From contig NZ_JANYMP010000041.1 of assembly GCF_025061645.1 (NCBI RefSeq), forward strand, positions 18,908-82,907: DNA of 64,000 nucleotides, written 5' to 3'. Source of the stretch: Umezawaea endophytica (GTDB taxonomy: Bacteria > Actinomycetota > Actinomycetes > Mycobacteriales > Pseudonocardiaceae). The position numbers and the translations under genes were made by a program. The notes under the pieces were generated by a model that was not told where the DNA came from, did not search any database, and was given only the letters and a program-made list of their open reading frames with translations. This document shows positions 36,990 to 46,053 of the stretch, in pieces; positions within the stretch are counted from its first letter, which is position 1; every line of letters starts with the position of its first letter.

Positions 36990-37705
36990 CGGTGCGCTCC
37001 CTTGGTGTTGTTCGGCGTCGTGAGGTCCGCGGCTCCGCCGGTCTCGGCCGTCCAGACGGCCGAGAGCGATCCCCGGAGCCTGCGGATGGCCGCGAACGTG
37101 CGCGACTTCACCGTGCCCAGCGGCACGCCGGTCAACTTCGCCACCTCTATCTGCGTGTACCCGCCCAGGTAGGCCAGGGCGATGACCTGCCGCTGGTCCT
37201 CCGGGAGCTTCTTCAGCGCCTCCCTCACCTCGGCCCCGACGACGCTGTTCAGCGCCTCCAGGTCCGATCCCGGCGCGGGCGGCACGTTGCGCTCGGAGAG
37301 CTCGTCGGTCAGCGGAACATTCCGCCTGCGCTGCGTGTTCTCCTTGCGGACGGCGTCGACGGCCCGGTGGTGCACCACGGTCATCAGCCACGTCCCGAAC
37401 CCGCCGCGGCTCGCGTCGAACCGGCTCGGGTTGCGCCACAGCGCGAGGAACGCCTCCTGGACGATGTCCTCGGCCAGGTCGGGGTCGACGCAGATGCGCC
37501 TGGCCAGCGAGTACGCCGGCCTCCCGTACCTGTCGTAGAGCTCGCCGAACGCGGCCCGGTCGCCCTGCGTGAGCCGGGTGACGAGTTCGGGGTCCGTAGG
37601 TCGGCCATCGCGGCTCCCGACGTCCGGCGACCTGGGGTCGGCGGGCATCGGTTGCGGCGGTGGAGCGGGCGAGTCAGCCACCAGAGAGGTCCTCACGTCC
37701 AACAT
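36986..37705 (-). CDS. ECF RNA polymerase sigma factor
   Basis: 239 residues from ATG 37705. Sigma region 2 near residues 60-125 (FGELYDRYGRPAYSLARRIC, AEDIVQEAFLALWRNP, WLMTVVHHRAVDAVRKE) and region 4 (VREALKKLPEDQRQVIALAY, TQIEVAKLTGVPLGTVKSRT). Coupled with the downstream RskA-like anti-sigma gene, so SigK-like. Start uncertain: an in-frame ATG at 37870 and one at 37648 exist; the proline-rich residues before region 2 look unstructured. Confidence 0.9.
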   Translation of the reverse strand: MLDVRTSLVADSPAPPPQPMPADPRSPDVGSRDGRPTDPELVTRLTQGDRAAFGELYDRYGRPAYSLARRICVDPDLAEDIVQEAFLALWRNPSRFDASRGGFGTWLMTVVHHRAVDAVRKENTQRRRNVPLTDELSERNVPPAPGSDLEALNSVVGAEVREALKKLPEDQRQVIALAYLGGYTQIEVAKLTGVPLGTVKSRTFAAIRRLRGSLSAVWTAETGGAADLTTPNNTKGAHR

Positions 37706-37923
37706 TCGCACAACAGCCGGTACCAGGTTCAGGTTAAACCCAGCAAGATGGGTGGCGCCGACCCCGAGCGGGCACGGAACGGAGCGATCAAGTCGCAGAA
37801 CGGAGCGCGGATGCCACGATCGGGTGATCCGAACTGGCTCGCCATACGTTTTCCACCACATAGACGTCACAAGATGGGTGCTCGGTCGTTTCCTGGACCG
37901 GGAAGGGAGAAAAGGTAACGACG

Positions 37924-38349
37924 ATGCGCAACGATCACGTCACGCTCCGTTCGACAGCGGTCTTCGACCTGCTGGCGCCACGCACCCCGGCCGTTCCGGT
38001 GCAGGTTGAACTCCGATACGACACCAAGGACCCGTACGCGGTGGTGGCCGCGTTCCGCACCGGCCGCGCAGGCTGGGTCGAGTGGGTCTACGCCCGAGAC
38101 CTCCTCGCGGACGGCCTCATCGCCGACGCGGGCGACGGCGACGTCCGCATCAGGCCCGCCGCCGACGACCCGGAAGTGGTGGTGATCGAACTCAGCTCCC
38201 CATCGGGCCACGCCATGTTCGAAGCCTCCGCCCAGGAGCTGGCCGACTTCCTCGACCGCACCTACGACGTCGTGGTCCCCGGCAACGAGCACCTGTGGGT
38301 CAACGTCGACGAGGCCCTGACCCACCTCATCTCCAACGACCTGACCTGA
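37924..38349 (+). CDS. SsgA-family sporulation/cell-division regulator
   Basis: 141 residues, the usual size of SsgA-like proteins. Family features: VPVQVELRYDTKDPYAVVAA, the WVEWVYARDLLADGL stretch and the C-terminal VNVDEALTHLI. SsgB-type proteins position FtsZ in sporulating hyphae, so this supports a mycelial, spore-forming host. Upstream GGGAAGGG/AAAGG is close to the ATG. A hairpin terminator follows. Confidence 0.92.
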   Translation: MRNDHVTLRSTAVFDLLAPRTPAVPVQVELRYDTKDPYAVVAAFRTGRAGWVEWVYARDLLADGLIADAGDGDVRIRPAADDPEVVVIELSSPSGHAMFEASAQELADFLDRTYDVVVPGNEHLWVNVDEALTHLISNDLT

Positions 38350-38360
38350 AAACCCGAGGT

Positions 38361-38392
38361 CGGGGGCCCGTAACGGCTTTACGGGTACCCCG
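38361..38392 (+). terminator. Terminator after the SsgA-like gene
   Basis: Nested arms: CGGGG/CCCCG outside and CCCGTAA/TTACGGG inside a 5-base loop, followed by ATTT, 12 bases after the stop. Confidence 0.75.
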
Positions 38393-38497
38393 ATTTGATC
38401 CTGACGCGGTGTGTGTAATAAAGTTCCCTCAGCACCACGGAAGACCGGAACAACAAGCCCCAAAAGGGCAAAAAGTTCCAGAATTTCGCGGAGCGGT

Positions 38498-38570
38498 GCG
38501 GACGTGGCGCAGCTGGTAGCGCATCACCTTGCCAAGGTGAGGGTCGCGAGTTCGAATCTCGTCGTCCGCT
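38498..38570 (+). tRNA. tRNA-Gly (anticodon GCC)
   Basis: 73-nt cloverleaf: acceptor GCGGACG/CGTCCGC, anticodon stem-loop CACCTTGCCAAGGTG, T-arm with GAGTTCGAATCTC. First of three clustered tRNAs. Confidence 0.96.
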
Positions 38571-38626
38571 CGGCAGAGGGCCCCTTGGGCTCAGGCCAAA
38601 GTCTTGATGCTAGCCTTCAGGACAAT

Positions 38627-38698
38627 GGCGGAGTGGCCGAGTGGCTTAGGCAAGGGCCTGCAAAGCCCTGTACACGGGTTCGATTCCCGTCTCCGCCT
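38627..38698 (+). tRNA. tRNA-Cys (anticodon GCA)
   Basis: 72-nt cloverleaf: acceptor GGCGGAG/CTCCGCC, anticodon arm GGGCCTGCAAAGCCC, T-arm CGGGTTCGATTCCCG. Confidence 0.96.
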
Positions 38699-38699
38699 C

Positions 38700-38771
<72 letters not shown>

Positions 38772-38794
38772 CTGGTTATATTTGCAGGTCAGGA

Positions 38795-38827
38795 AGCCGG
38801 TTAGCGATCATCGCTGATCGGCTTTTC
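38795..38827 (+). terminator. Terminator after the tRNA cluster
   Basis: AGCCG/CGGCT outer and AGCGA/TCGCT inner arms around TCA, followed by TTTTCT, 24 bases after tRNA-Val. Confidence 0.6.
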
Positions 38828-38834
38828 TGGCGTG

Positions 38835-38855
38835 TGGGAGCAAAATGGGAGCAAA
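38835..38855. repeat. Direct repeat TGGGAGCAAA x2 (candidate integrase arm sites)
   Basis: TGGGAGCAAA occurs at 38835 and 38846, exactly one helical turn apart, between the tRNA attachment site and the integrase gene. Position and phasing suit arm-type binding sites of a tyrosine integrase. An inverted repeat GATCAAG (38857-38863) / CTTGATC (38874-38880) follows and may terminate the integrase transcript. Confidence 0.5.
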
Positions 38856-38878
38856 CGATCAAGACCACATACCCTTGA

Positions 38879-40000
38879 TCACACCGTTTCCGAGTTTTCC
38901 GGGTAGAGGTCAGCGTCACCCTGCTCCCACCGCCGCTGCATTCCCTCCAGCAACTGATCGGTCATCGCCTGGGTGACGTGGGAGTAGCGGCCCCGCACCC
39001 CGTCCATCCGATGCCCCAGCCGCCGGCACTGCGCGATCTCCGGCACACCGTCCTCGATCATCCACGTCTTGTGCGTGTGCCGTAGATCATGAAAATGCAA
39101 ACCGGGAAACAGCGGCGCCCACCCACGCCGCCGGTGACCGTCGACCGCGGGCAACCAGACCCGCCGCCGGAAGTTCGTCCGCCGCATCAACCCGCCGTCG
39201 ACCCCGGTGAACACGTGCTCGTGATCGGTGTCGGCCCGGTGCTCCACCAGCAGCTTGATCAGAAACTCCGGAAGATGCACCGTCCGGACACTCGCGGGCG
39301 TCTTCGGCGGCCCGAGTTCCAAGCGCCCGCCGATCTCGTGCAGCGCCCCGGTCCTGGCGTCGACCTTGATCGTCCCGTGGCCCAGGTGCAGGCTCGGCCA
39401 GCGCAGCCCGGCCAGTTCACCCCACCGCAGGCCCGTGTACGCCGCCGTGACGATCAGCACCCGCTCGTTGTCACCACACCGCTCACCCAGCCGCACGACC
39501 TGCCACGGCCGAGCATGAGGCCGCTCCGGCTGATCCCCGGAGTGGAGCCGCAGTTTGCGACACGGGTTCGCGGTGATGAGGTTCTCCTCCATCGCCTCAC
39601 CCAACAGTTGCGACAGCAACGTCACCACGTCGGCGACGGTCGGCTCGGCCAACTTCCGCCGCAACGACTTCACCCACGCCTTGACCGCCATCCGACTGAT
39701 GTCGGCCACCGCGTCATCCCCGAACCGCGGCAGGATGTGATTCCGCAGATGCGACCGGTACTTCGCCCACGTCCCCGGCGACACGTCGTGCGCGTCGGAC
39801 CAGACTTCCACCCACTCGGCCAACCGAGTCTGCCCGGCCCGCGGGTCCACGAACCGGCCATTGCGCTTCTCCGACTCGATGTCCTTCGCCCGGTTACGCG
39901 CGGAGGTGATGTCGTCGAACCCGGTTTCCGTGCCCAGCGACCCGTCGGCCAACCGGTAGCGGACGCGGAACCCCGGCCCGTGCTTCTCGACCCATGCCAT
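38879..40000 (-). CDS. int: Site-specific tyrosine integrase
   Basis: 373 residues. Arm-binding N-terminus (WVEKHGPGFRVRYRLADGS), SAM-like core-binding domain (LAEWVEVWSDAHDVSPGTW) and catalytic domain with R in TGLRWGELAGL, HxxR in FHDLRHTHKTW, the histidine in RRLGHRMDGV and nucleophile Y in GRYSHVTQAM. It catalyses integration of the island into the adjacent tRNA-Val gene. No xis or replication gene follows upstream; instead a TIR-bounded element begins 36 bases beyond its start, so the mobile element is probably no longer complete. Confidence 0.92.
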   Translation of the reverse strand: MAWVEKHGPGFRVRYRLADGSLGTETGFDDITSARNRAKDIESEKRNGRFVDPRAGQTRLAEWVEVWSDAHDVSPGTWAKYRSHLRNHILPRFGDDAVADISRMAVKAWVKSLRRKLAEPTVADVVTLLSQLLGEAMEENLITANPCRKLRLHSGDQPERPHARPWQVVRLGERCGDNERVLIVTAAYTGLRWGELAGLRWPSLHLGHGTIKVDARTGALHEIGGRLELGPPKTPASVRTVHLPEFLIKLLVEHRADTDHEHVFTGVDGGLMRRTNFRRRVWLPAVDGHRRRGWAPLFPGLHFHDLRHTHKTWMIEDGVPEIAQCRRLGHRMDGVRGRYSHVTQAMTDQLLEGMQRRWEQGDADLYPENSETV

Positions 40001-40089
40001 TGACTTCTCCCTTGTGTGTCAACCGATCCGGACGGTGTGCTTGCCGAAAACTACGTCCGTGCTGGTCAGACATCCCATGCCGTTTGATG

Positions 40090-40446
40090 TCAAGTGGTGT
40101 GGGGTTGGGCATGGTGTGACCAGGCGGTCGTCTCGTCGTAGAGGGTGTGGGTCTTGAGGCAGCCGTGGAGTATGCCGACTAGGCGGTTGCCGACCTGTCG
40201 AAGCGCGGCGTTGTAGCCGGCCTCGCGGGCCCGCTGCTTGCTGTAGTAGGCGCGGGCGCCGGGCGAGGCCTTCAGGGCGGAGAACGCCTGGGTCTGCACC
40301 GCGTCGGCGAGCCGGTTGTTGCGGACGAAGCGAGCCTGGACGGTGCGGCTCTTGCCAGAGGCTCGGGTGACTGGGCTGGTGCCAGCGTAGTTCTTGCGTG
40401 CTTTGGCACAGGTGTAGCGGGTGGGCCGCCGACGCCTCATGCCCAC
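40090..40446 (-). pseudogene. IS110-family transposase, C-terminal fragment
   Basis: About 115 codons matching the C-terminal transposase_20 domain of IS110 elements: YAGTSPVTRASGKSRTVQAR, AFSALKASPGARAYYSKQRA and LVGILHGCLKTHTLYDE. The N-terminal DEDD nuclease half is missing, so it is a dead remnant. The sequence to the right (from 40440) belongs to the E1/E2 repeat block. Confidence 0.8.
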
Positions 40447-40547
40447 CAGGTCTGCTCGATGACTGCCAGCGCGGTGTTGATGATCCCGTATACAAGTAGC
40501 GTGCCCAGCGCGAACGCCAGAACACGATCAGCTCGACCACCCCTCAC
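40437..40547 (-). CDS. Possible very small membrane protein
   Basis: GTG 40547 opens a 36-codon frame containing one hydrophobic helix, VLAFALGTLLVYGIINTALA, and ending VIEQTWWA. The matching block in element E2 (63374 onward) keeps the same hydrophobic segment in frame (FALGTLLVCGVINTALAIID) with only conservative changes, which argues for coding or for recent common origin. No clear ribosome binding site or ATG. Confidence 0.3.
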   Translation of the reverse strand: MRGGRADRVLAFALGTLLVYGIINTALAVIEQTWWA

Positions 40548-40824
40548 CGCCCTGCTCCCTTCGTCGTCGGTCTGCTTTGTATCGACGAGATGGCATGACG
40601 GGTCACACGTTTCTCAGTCGCGATGGTGCCGGTTCTTCTTCGGCTGCGGTGGGTGAGATCGGTATGTGGCGCGGTGTCTGTTCTGGTCGTGGCGGCGTGG
40701 TTGTCGAGAACTGTCTCAGCGTGGGCTTGCCTGAGGGGTTCGACAACATCAGCGACTGGTCGGTGTTAGCAACGTGACCGCTAGGCCTTCTTGACCTGCG
40801 TGGATGACATTTTCGGCAAGTACA
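40440..40824. repeat. Copy 1 of a ~370-bp direct repeat (E1 right part)
   Basis: About 80-85% identical by eye to 63374-63733, same orientation, including runs such as CGCGAACGCCAGAACACGAT; both copies end exactly at the right TIR. The two copies are 23 kb apart. Confidence 0.85.
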
Positions 40825-40893
40825 GCGTCCCAGGGCGATCACATACGTGGGTTCGGTATGGGTTCATCGGGTGTTTGGTGCTGTAACCGCACG

Positions 40894-42426
40894 CTACTCC
40901 GCAGTCTCTGTACTTACTTGCGCGGTGTGCAGCCGGGCGCGTGTGCAGGCGACGTACAGCTTGCGGTCGGTGTCTTCAGTGTGAGTGAGTCCGCCTTGGA
41001 GTCGAGCTTGCTCGAAAGCCGATAGCACCACGCCCACGGTGTCCCACTCGCCGCCCTTGGCCTGATGGGTCGTCAAGCCGGGTATCAGCTTGCCGTGTTG
41101 TTCGAGACGAGTTGCGATGAGCGCCAAGCGAGCGGTGTGGTTGCGGTGGGCGGGCCGCAGCACGTGTGGGGAGAACGACGCGATGATCCCTGCCAGTCTG
41201 GCGTAAGCGGTCTTGGTGGTTTCATTTTCGGTGTCCAAGAGCATTTCGACGACGTTGTGTAGTTCGTTTTCCAGTCGTATGGCGACGTCCGGGTCACTGA
41301 TGGATAGCGTCATTAACGAGTCTACGAGGTAGGTGGCGTTCTCGCCGAACGTGGAACGCGTGATGTGGTTGAGGAGGAGGGTTGCAGCTGCTTCCTCCAG
41401 TCCTCCTTTGAAGGAGTGGAACGCGAGGGGAAGGATGCTGTGGCTGGCCTGCCAGAGCGGTTTCCACTCGGTCGCGAGGACAACATCGACGTTGCCTACA
41501 ACTGCATCGGAAGCCGTCAAGTCGAGCGTGACGCCACGGCCCTCCCTCAGATCTCCAGCGAGCTCTCGTTGCATTGGGTCACGCCACCGGAAGGATTCGG
41601 TGAGAGCCAGGGTGGTGATGCCGGCCCGAGTTAGAAACGCTGGGATTATGTCAGGGCGTGCACCACGGAACACGTACAGCGCCTGCCATGGATCGCCGAC
41701 GAGGGTGATGGACAGGCCAGCTTGCGCGGCAAGTTCGATCACAGCGATGTCGAGTTCATTGGCGTCGAACACTTCGTCGACAATCAGTGCTTTCACGCTT
41801 TCATTCAGATGATCACGGGCGCGCGCGGCTATCGTCTCGTCTTTCAACGCACCCGCGAGCGCGTCACGCACATCCTGATGAGTGCAGATGCCCTCCGCGA
41901 GACGCTTGCGGATCGCCGGCGGCGGCACGTGCGAACCACGTTCTCGAAGCACTACCTTGGTCAGCTTCACCTCCTGGGCGTCGACATTGAGCTTGTAGGT
42001 CTCTTTAGTCCACGTGGGCGGCACCAGCGCGTTCCAGCTGTCGATGACCGTGAGTGCGGTGTGCCCATTGGGCCATCGAAGGAGACCAGCGCGGAGAAGA
42101 TCGTGCAGAAGATCGCACATGATCGTGTCGAGAGTGACGATGCGGTGCGGCCAAGTAAGAGCGGCCGGACCCCAGATGCGTCTCACCCGTTGCTTCAGAT
42201 TCCATGTGGCGGCTCTGGTGAAGCTGACAGCGATGACTGCTCGGTGGTCGGCCCTGAACTCCGGAGCGAAGCGGAGAACTCCGAAGCGTTGAGCCGCAAC
42301 GGTTGTCTTGCCAGTGCCGGGACCCGCATCGATGAACAAGCGCCGCTCCAGGCTGCCACTCGCGGCAGTCTGCTCGTCCGTGAGGTTCTTGGGGCGGGCG
42401 TCACCAGTCGACGCGCTCGGCGTCAT
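40894..42426 (-). CDS. gajB: UvrD-like helicase of a Gabija defence system (GajB)
   Basis: 510 residues. Superfamily 1 helicase motifs: Walker [15 protein letters not shown] (about 33-46), motif Ia VSFTRAAT, motif II-like [10 protein letters not shown] near 212, motif [17 protein letters not shown] near 240, [12 protein letters not shown] (motif V region) near 450 and LYVACTRAR (motif VI). Its ATG overlaps the stop of the OLD nuclease gene by 4 bases. The pair and its order are those of Gabija, in which GajB works with the GajA nuclease complex against phage. Size agrees with GajB (about 500 residues). Confidence 0.83.
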   Translation of the reverse strand: MTPSASTGDARPKNLTDEQTAASGSLERRLFIDAGPGTGKTTVAAQRFGVLRFAPEFRADHRAVIAVSFTRAATWNLKQRVRRIWGPAALTWPHRIVTLDTIMCDLLHDLLRAGLLRWPNGHTALTVIDSWNALVPPTWTKETYKLNVDAQEVKLTKVVLRERGSHVPPPAIRKRLAEGICTHQDVRDALAGALKDETIAARARDHLNESVKALIVDEVFDANELDIAVIELAAQAGLSITLVGDPWQALYVFRGARPDIIPAFLTRAGITTLALTESFRWRDPMQRELAGDLREGRGVTLDLTASDAVVGNVDVVLATEWKPLWQASHSILPLAFHSFKGGLEEAAATLLLNHITRSTFGENATYLVDSLMTLSISDPDVAIRLENELHNVVEMLLDTENETTKTAYARLAGIIASFSPHVLRPAHRNHTARLALIATRLEQHGKLIPGLTTHQAKGGEWDTVGVVLSAFEQARLQGGLTHTEDTDRKLYVACTRARLHTAQVSTETAE

Positions 42427-44327
42427 ACCGGCTCGTCCTCAGGGGCCCCCGCAGGTTCCTCCTGCACTGCGGGTTCTTCTGTCGCGTAGAGGAACTCGAA
42501 GATCTCGGTGAAGTGTTCCGGTACCGCCGCCGTCGGAGAACCTGAATGCCGTTGGTCCGAGAGGTGTCCAGCTAACGCGAGTGCGAACTCTCCCTTCCGT
42601 GATGCGGCAGGACCCGCAGGTGTTGCTTCCCTCTTCGTGGTCTTCTTGCGGGCACTGCGAAACAGAAGGTGCACGGCGGCGACGTCGAGCGGGTCAGGTC
42701 GATCGATCTCGAGATCCTCAAGTGCGGTAACGATCAAGGCCTCGTTGCCGGTGGTGATGGACGGTTCCAGCGTGGGGTGACTGTGCACGACCTTGACCAC
42801 GTTGGGATCGTGAGCATCGTCTGTCAGCCACTTCGGGCGGGTCGGCAACTCGTCGAGTGGCTTGTCGCTGTCGCGCAACACCGCCAGTCGACTGCACAGC
42901 TCGTGCCCGCGGGTGGCCAAGAGACGTACCGCCCACGAACCGACCTTAGTGCCCATGGGGACGATGCTCAAGGCGTCGACGAACGACTGCTTGTCCACGT
43001 CGTCACCAGCCCACACCCAGCCGAACTCGCGGACGAGGGCGGCGTCGGTAACCCCTTCGACCAGCAGCAGCCGTTCGGCGAACAGTGCCGCGGACCGGCT
43101 CGCATCGAGGTGGAGTCTCGTCTTGCGCATGACTTCCGCGCGGTCTGGGATGTCGAGTTCGGCGATGCCTCGGCTGACTCGGCGGCCGTCCTGCAAGCGA
43201 CGCATCACGACAATGTCTTCGGGAGAGCACGAGGTGATGATGTCGGTGGCGTGGCTGGAGAGGATGATCTGCAGCTCGGGACGTTCGCGTGCGATTCGCT
43301 GGAGATACCGGGCAAGGGAGTGCTGAAGCTGCGGATGCAGGTGTGCTTCCGGTTCTTCGATCAGAACGGTGACATGCAGCGGACGTGAGGGAAAGAAGGA
43401 GTCCTCCTCGCTGTCACGCTCCGCGCGCGCTTGCAGCAACCTCGCTCCCGCATCGGCAGGATCGGCCAGCTCTTCCTCGGAAGTGGCTTCATCAACGGTG
43501 GCCGCAGACGCGAGCTGTTGATCTGGAATGGCCGCCAAGGTGACCGCGATGTGCAGCAAGTTGACATATCCCAGCCCGGAGACTTCAAGCGGCCTTGCGT
43601 GCTCACGTCCTTCAAGGACCGCGAGCATCAACTCCAGGACCCTGGCGAGGTAGGTGTCGTCGATGACCTGGCTGCGGACATAGGGCCAGTTGCGGGAGAC
43701 GCCTGCCGACAACGACTGGAGGTGGGCGGCGATCCGCTCCTCCACGGCCTCGATGAGGCTGTCGGCGGTGAGCTGTTCGAGGAGTGCCGACGCGCGGGCG
43801 CGCAGCCCGGCCAAGTTGCGTCCGTGACCGGCGTTCTGGCGTTGTGCCCGAAGCAGTTCGACCAGGATGCGCGCTTCCCGGCGCGCTAGTTCGTCGACCG
43901 GGTTTCGCCAGGCTGGCAGGTAGACCAGGCGGAACGAGTCCATCATGTCGTGGGCTACCAGCGTTCTGGTAGCTACTCTCCCCAGGTCTCGGCTCAGCTC
44001 GCGCGTCCAGACCGCAGCCGTCGTGCCAGGAGCTGCGGTGCCAGCTTGAGCCTGAATGGCCCGACCCAGCGGTCCCTCACGGTGCTCACCGCTTGAGAAG
44101 GAGTACTCGATTTCTACCGAACGTTCTCCGTCTCCCAAGACGGCCGCGCTCGGCGCGGGCAGCCGGGGAAATACCTTGGTGTGCGCAAGTTGCAGCGCCT
44201 CGGCGACCGTGGTCTTGCCAGCGCTGTTTGCTCCGACCAGCACGGCGAAGCGGCCAGGCAGGCGAACTTCGAGATCGTGCTCTGCGCTGGCGCGGAGTCC
44301 TCGGATCATGAGCTTGCTCAAGTGCAC
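42423..44327 (-). CDS. gajA: OLD-family ATPase/TOPRIM nuclease of a Gabija system (GajA)
   Basis: 634 residues. ABC-type ATPase head: Walker [16 protein letters not shown] (about 32-46), Walker B/D-loop [14 protein letters not shown] near 327 and SSHATDI. TOPRIM domain: [13 protein letters not shown] near 419 (metal glutamate) and [11 protein letters not shown] near 486 (DxD). In Gabija GajA nicks DNA when nucleotides are depleted. Start GTG 44327; an ATG six codons in is an alternative. The C-terminal tail (from about 600) is Glu/Pro-rich. It stands alone with gajB between IS fragments, next to the island's integrase end. Confidence 0.83.
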   Translation of the reverse strand: MHLSKLMIRGLRASAEHDLEVRLPGRFAVLVGANSAGKTTVAEALQLAHTKVFPRLPAPSAAVLGDGERSVEIEYSFSSGEHREGPLGRAIQAQAGTAAPGTTAAVWTRELSRDLGRVATRTLVAHDMMDSFRLVYLPAWRNPVDELARREARILVELLRAQRQNAGHGRNLAGLRARASALLEQLTADSLIEAVEERIAAHLQSLSAGVSRNWPYVRSQVIDDTYLARVLELMLAVLEGREHARPLEVSGLGYVNLLHIAVTLAAIPDQQLASAATVDEATSEEELADPADAGARLLQARAERDSEEDSFFPSRPLHVTVLIEEPEAHLHPQLQHSLARYLQRIARERPELQIILSSHATDIITSCSPEDIVVMRRLQDGRRVSRGIAELDIPDRAEVMRKTRLHLDASRSAALFAERLLLVEGVTDAALVREFGWVWAGDDVDKQSFVDALSIVPMGTKVGSWAVRLLATRGHELCSRLAVLRDSDKPLDELPTRPKWLTDDAHDPNVVKVVHSHPTLEPSITTGNEALIVTALEDLEIDRPDPLDVAAVHLLFRSARKKTTKREATPAGPAASRKGEFALALAGHLSDQRHSGSPTAAVPEHFTEIFEFLYATEEPAVQEEPAGAPEDEPV

Positions 44328-44674
44328 GCTTGGAGGTCGAGTCGGAACGATCTGTTGTTACACAGAGCCGTCGTCTATAGGACGCGCTTGCCGACCGCTG
44401 TCTCCTCATGTCCAAGCGAGACCCAACATCGCTTCCCCTGGTCTGTGGTGTCGCTCGTCGCAATGAAAGCGTCCGACAGAGCCATTCTGTGCTACTAGTA
44501 AAGTCATCGCTGCTGGTCAAGTGGCGTGTCTGTGCTTATGGGTGAGTCTGTGGAGGATGCGGGTGTGGAGCACTCCGCGTGGTTCCACTTGCGGCGATGA
44601 ACCTGCGGTGCTATCGCGCAAGGCGACGAAGCCACGCCAGGTTCGACAACCGGGACTGATCGGTGATGATTCGA
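44328..44674. other. Gabija promoter region and an IS end remnant
   Basis: No full gene. The first 160 bases must carry the gajA promoter. From about 44488 a left-type IS end (TGTGCTACTAGTAAAGTCAT...) is followed on the minus strand by the decayed tail of an integrase-core transposase (VLHTRILHRLTHKHRHAT then stop), homologous to 48795-48900. Confidence 0.5.
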
Positions 44675-45121
44675 TCACAGGCCGAACCGCTCGTCGACGC
44701 GAGCGAGCTTGAGCCGCCAGCAGGTCGCCGTGACGTCCTCCACCCACTGCCGACCGATCGGGGTCGGTGTCGCCTGCAGCAGGCGCAGAGACTCGCAGAC
44801 GCTCGTGCCCAGCAGCGTCACGGCGTCCTCGGTCAGCGCGGTGACGAACCGCAACGCCCAGTCCGGCAGCTCCGCCCAGTCCTGGTCGTAGCCGCTAACG
44901 CGGTCTTTGCGGTGGTGGCGCACCGCGCCGGAGTAGTGCATGCACATGTCGTGTCCCAAGCTCTGCAAGTTCTCGTCGAGCCGCCTGTAGTCGTCCTTGT
45001 TCCGCCGCAGCCGCAGTCCGCACTCGTGGTCATCGGGTTCGGTGTAGGCCACGAGCGAGATCAACCTGAGCAAGCGGCAGTCATCGTCCATCGCCCGATC
45101 ATGGCAGCGTTCGGGCGTCAT
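44675..45121 (-). CDS. Unknown protein, 5' end joined to an IS fragment
   Basis: 148 residues if started at ATG 45121 (ATG 45091 is also possible). Mostly helical, no recognised domain: LLRLISLVAYTEPDDHECGL, NLQSLGHDMCMHYSGAVRHH, WALRFVTALTEDAVTLL, and the C-terminal RLKLARVDERFGL. The frame continues upstream into the first codons of an IS transposase (MLLRLAYLS at 45238), so the native promoter or start may have been replaced by the insertion. Confidence 0.5.
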   Translation of the reverse strand: MTPERCHDRAMDDDCRLLRLISLVAYTEPDDHECGLRLRRNKDDYRRLDENLQSLGHDMCMHYSGAVRHHRKDRVSGYDQDWAELPDWALRFVTALTEDAVTLLGTSVCESLRLLQATPTPIGRQWVEDVTATCWRLKLARVDERFGL

Positions 45122-45205
45122 CACCCCGCCCGGCGGCGGGTCGGTACGTTGTCCCGATCCGTGTTTCTTTCCGGCCTGTTTCCCTGCCGTGGAGCCGCTC
45201 AAGGT

Positions 45206-45359
45206 GGTCATGCTCAGGTAGGCCAGTCGAAGCAGCATGGCCGGTCATCATGCCGCGTCAGTCGACGTCGTTGCGGATATTCGGCCGCACGCACGAGCAC
45301 TTCGCCCATTACATTTCGCACGGCTTCAACCTGCATGGATGGAGTTATCGGCAGGCACA
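45206..45359 (-). mobile_element. Right-end remnant of the integrase-core IS
   Basis: Holds only the first nine codons of the transposase (MLLRLAYLS, read leftward) and the right end ...CCTGCATGGATGGAGTTATCGGCAGGCACA (to 45359). This end sits inside the transposase gene of the next copy, so it inserted there and later lost its left part. Confidence 0.7.
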
Positions 45360-46053
45360 GGGTGCCGCTTAGGGTCGGGACTTCGAAGAAGTCGCAGGCC
45401 AGCAGAGCTTCGGCCTGGGAGCGGAGGAAGTCCGTCCAAGTGGTGGAGGCGCGATCGGGTGCCGGGTCGATTCCGGTGTCCTTGAGGATTTGCCACACCG
45501 TGGATGCGGCGACCGTGATGCCGAGTACGAGTAGTTCGCCGTGGATGCGGCGGTAGCCCCAGGTGGGGTTCTCCCGTGCCAGGCGGAGCACCAGGAGCCG
45601 GATCGAGCGCACGGTCCGCGGTCGTCCAGCGCGCTTGGGGCGAGACTTGGCGGCGTGGCGGCGCGCGAGCATGTCCCGGTGCCAGCGCAGCACCGTTTCA
45701 GGGTGTACCGGTGCTGGAGCTGACGAAGCGTTCTCAGCGGGAGCCGGTGCAGCAGCGCCGCGAGGAACGCCCGATCGGCGGGGAAGAACCGCAGTTGAGT
45801 TGTGCCCAGTTGGCGTTCCAGGACGGTGATCTGGTGCCGCAGCACCAGGATTTCTACGTCCTTGTTCCGGTCGCTCATGGGAAGCAGGCGCAGTAGGGCG
45901 AACGCGTTGGTCACGCTGAGGTAGGCCAGCCGAAGCGGCATGGGCTGGTCGTCATGCCGTGCTCATCGGCAGCAGCGTGATCACGACTGCATCCGCGCAT
46001 GGGTCTCGGCGGACCCTCTGTCACCTGCATGGATGAGGTTTTCGGCAGGTACA
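45360..46053 (-). mobile_element. Truncated IS copy C (integrase-core transposase)
   Basis: Right end TCACCTGCATGGATGAGGTT...CGGCAGGTACA at 46021-46053. The leftward transposase starts at 45941 (MPLRLAYLSVTNAFALLRLL), is frame-shifted near 45700, continues as LRWHRDMLARRHAAKSR and ACDFFEVPTLSGT, and is cut at 45360 where the remnant's TIR begins. Catalytic acids of the rve domain beyond that point are missing, so it is inactive. Confidence 0.8.

Larger units (their letters stand above)
40036..40824. mobile_element. TIR-bounded element without transposase (E1)
   Basis: 789 bases between a left end TGTGCTTGCCGAAAACTACG (40036) and an inverted right end ...GACATTTTCGGCAAGTACA (to 40824), the same ends carried by the integrase-core IS copies elsewhere in the island. 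Inside are an IS110 transposase fragment and a 385-base block repeated in element E2. It has no transposase of its own family, so it is either an internally replaced IS or a non-autonomous element. Confidence 0.6.

Noticed and set aside
40459..40777. Two plus-strand open frames inside the E1/E2 repeat
   Set aside because: They are not conserved in frame in the second copy (63395 onward), whereas the minus-strand hydrophobic segment is.
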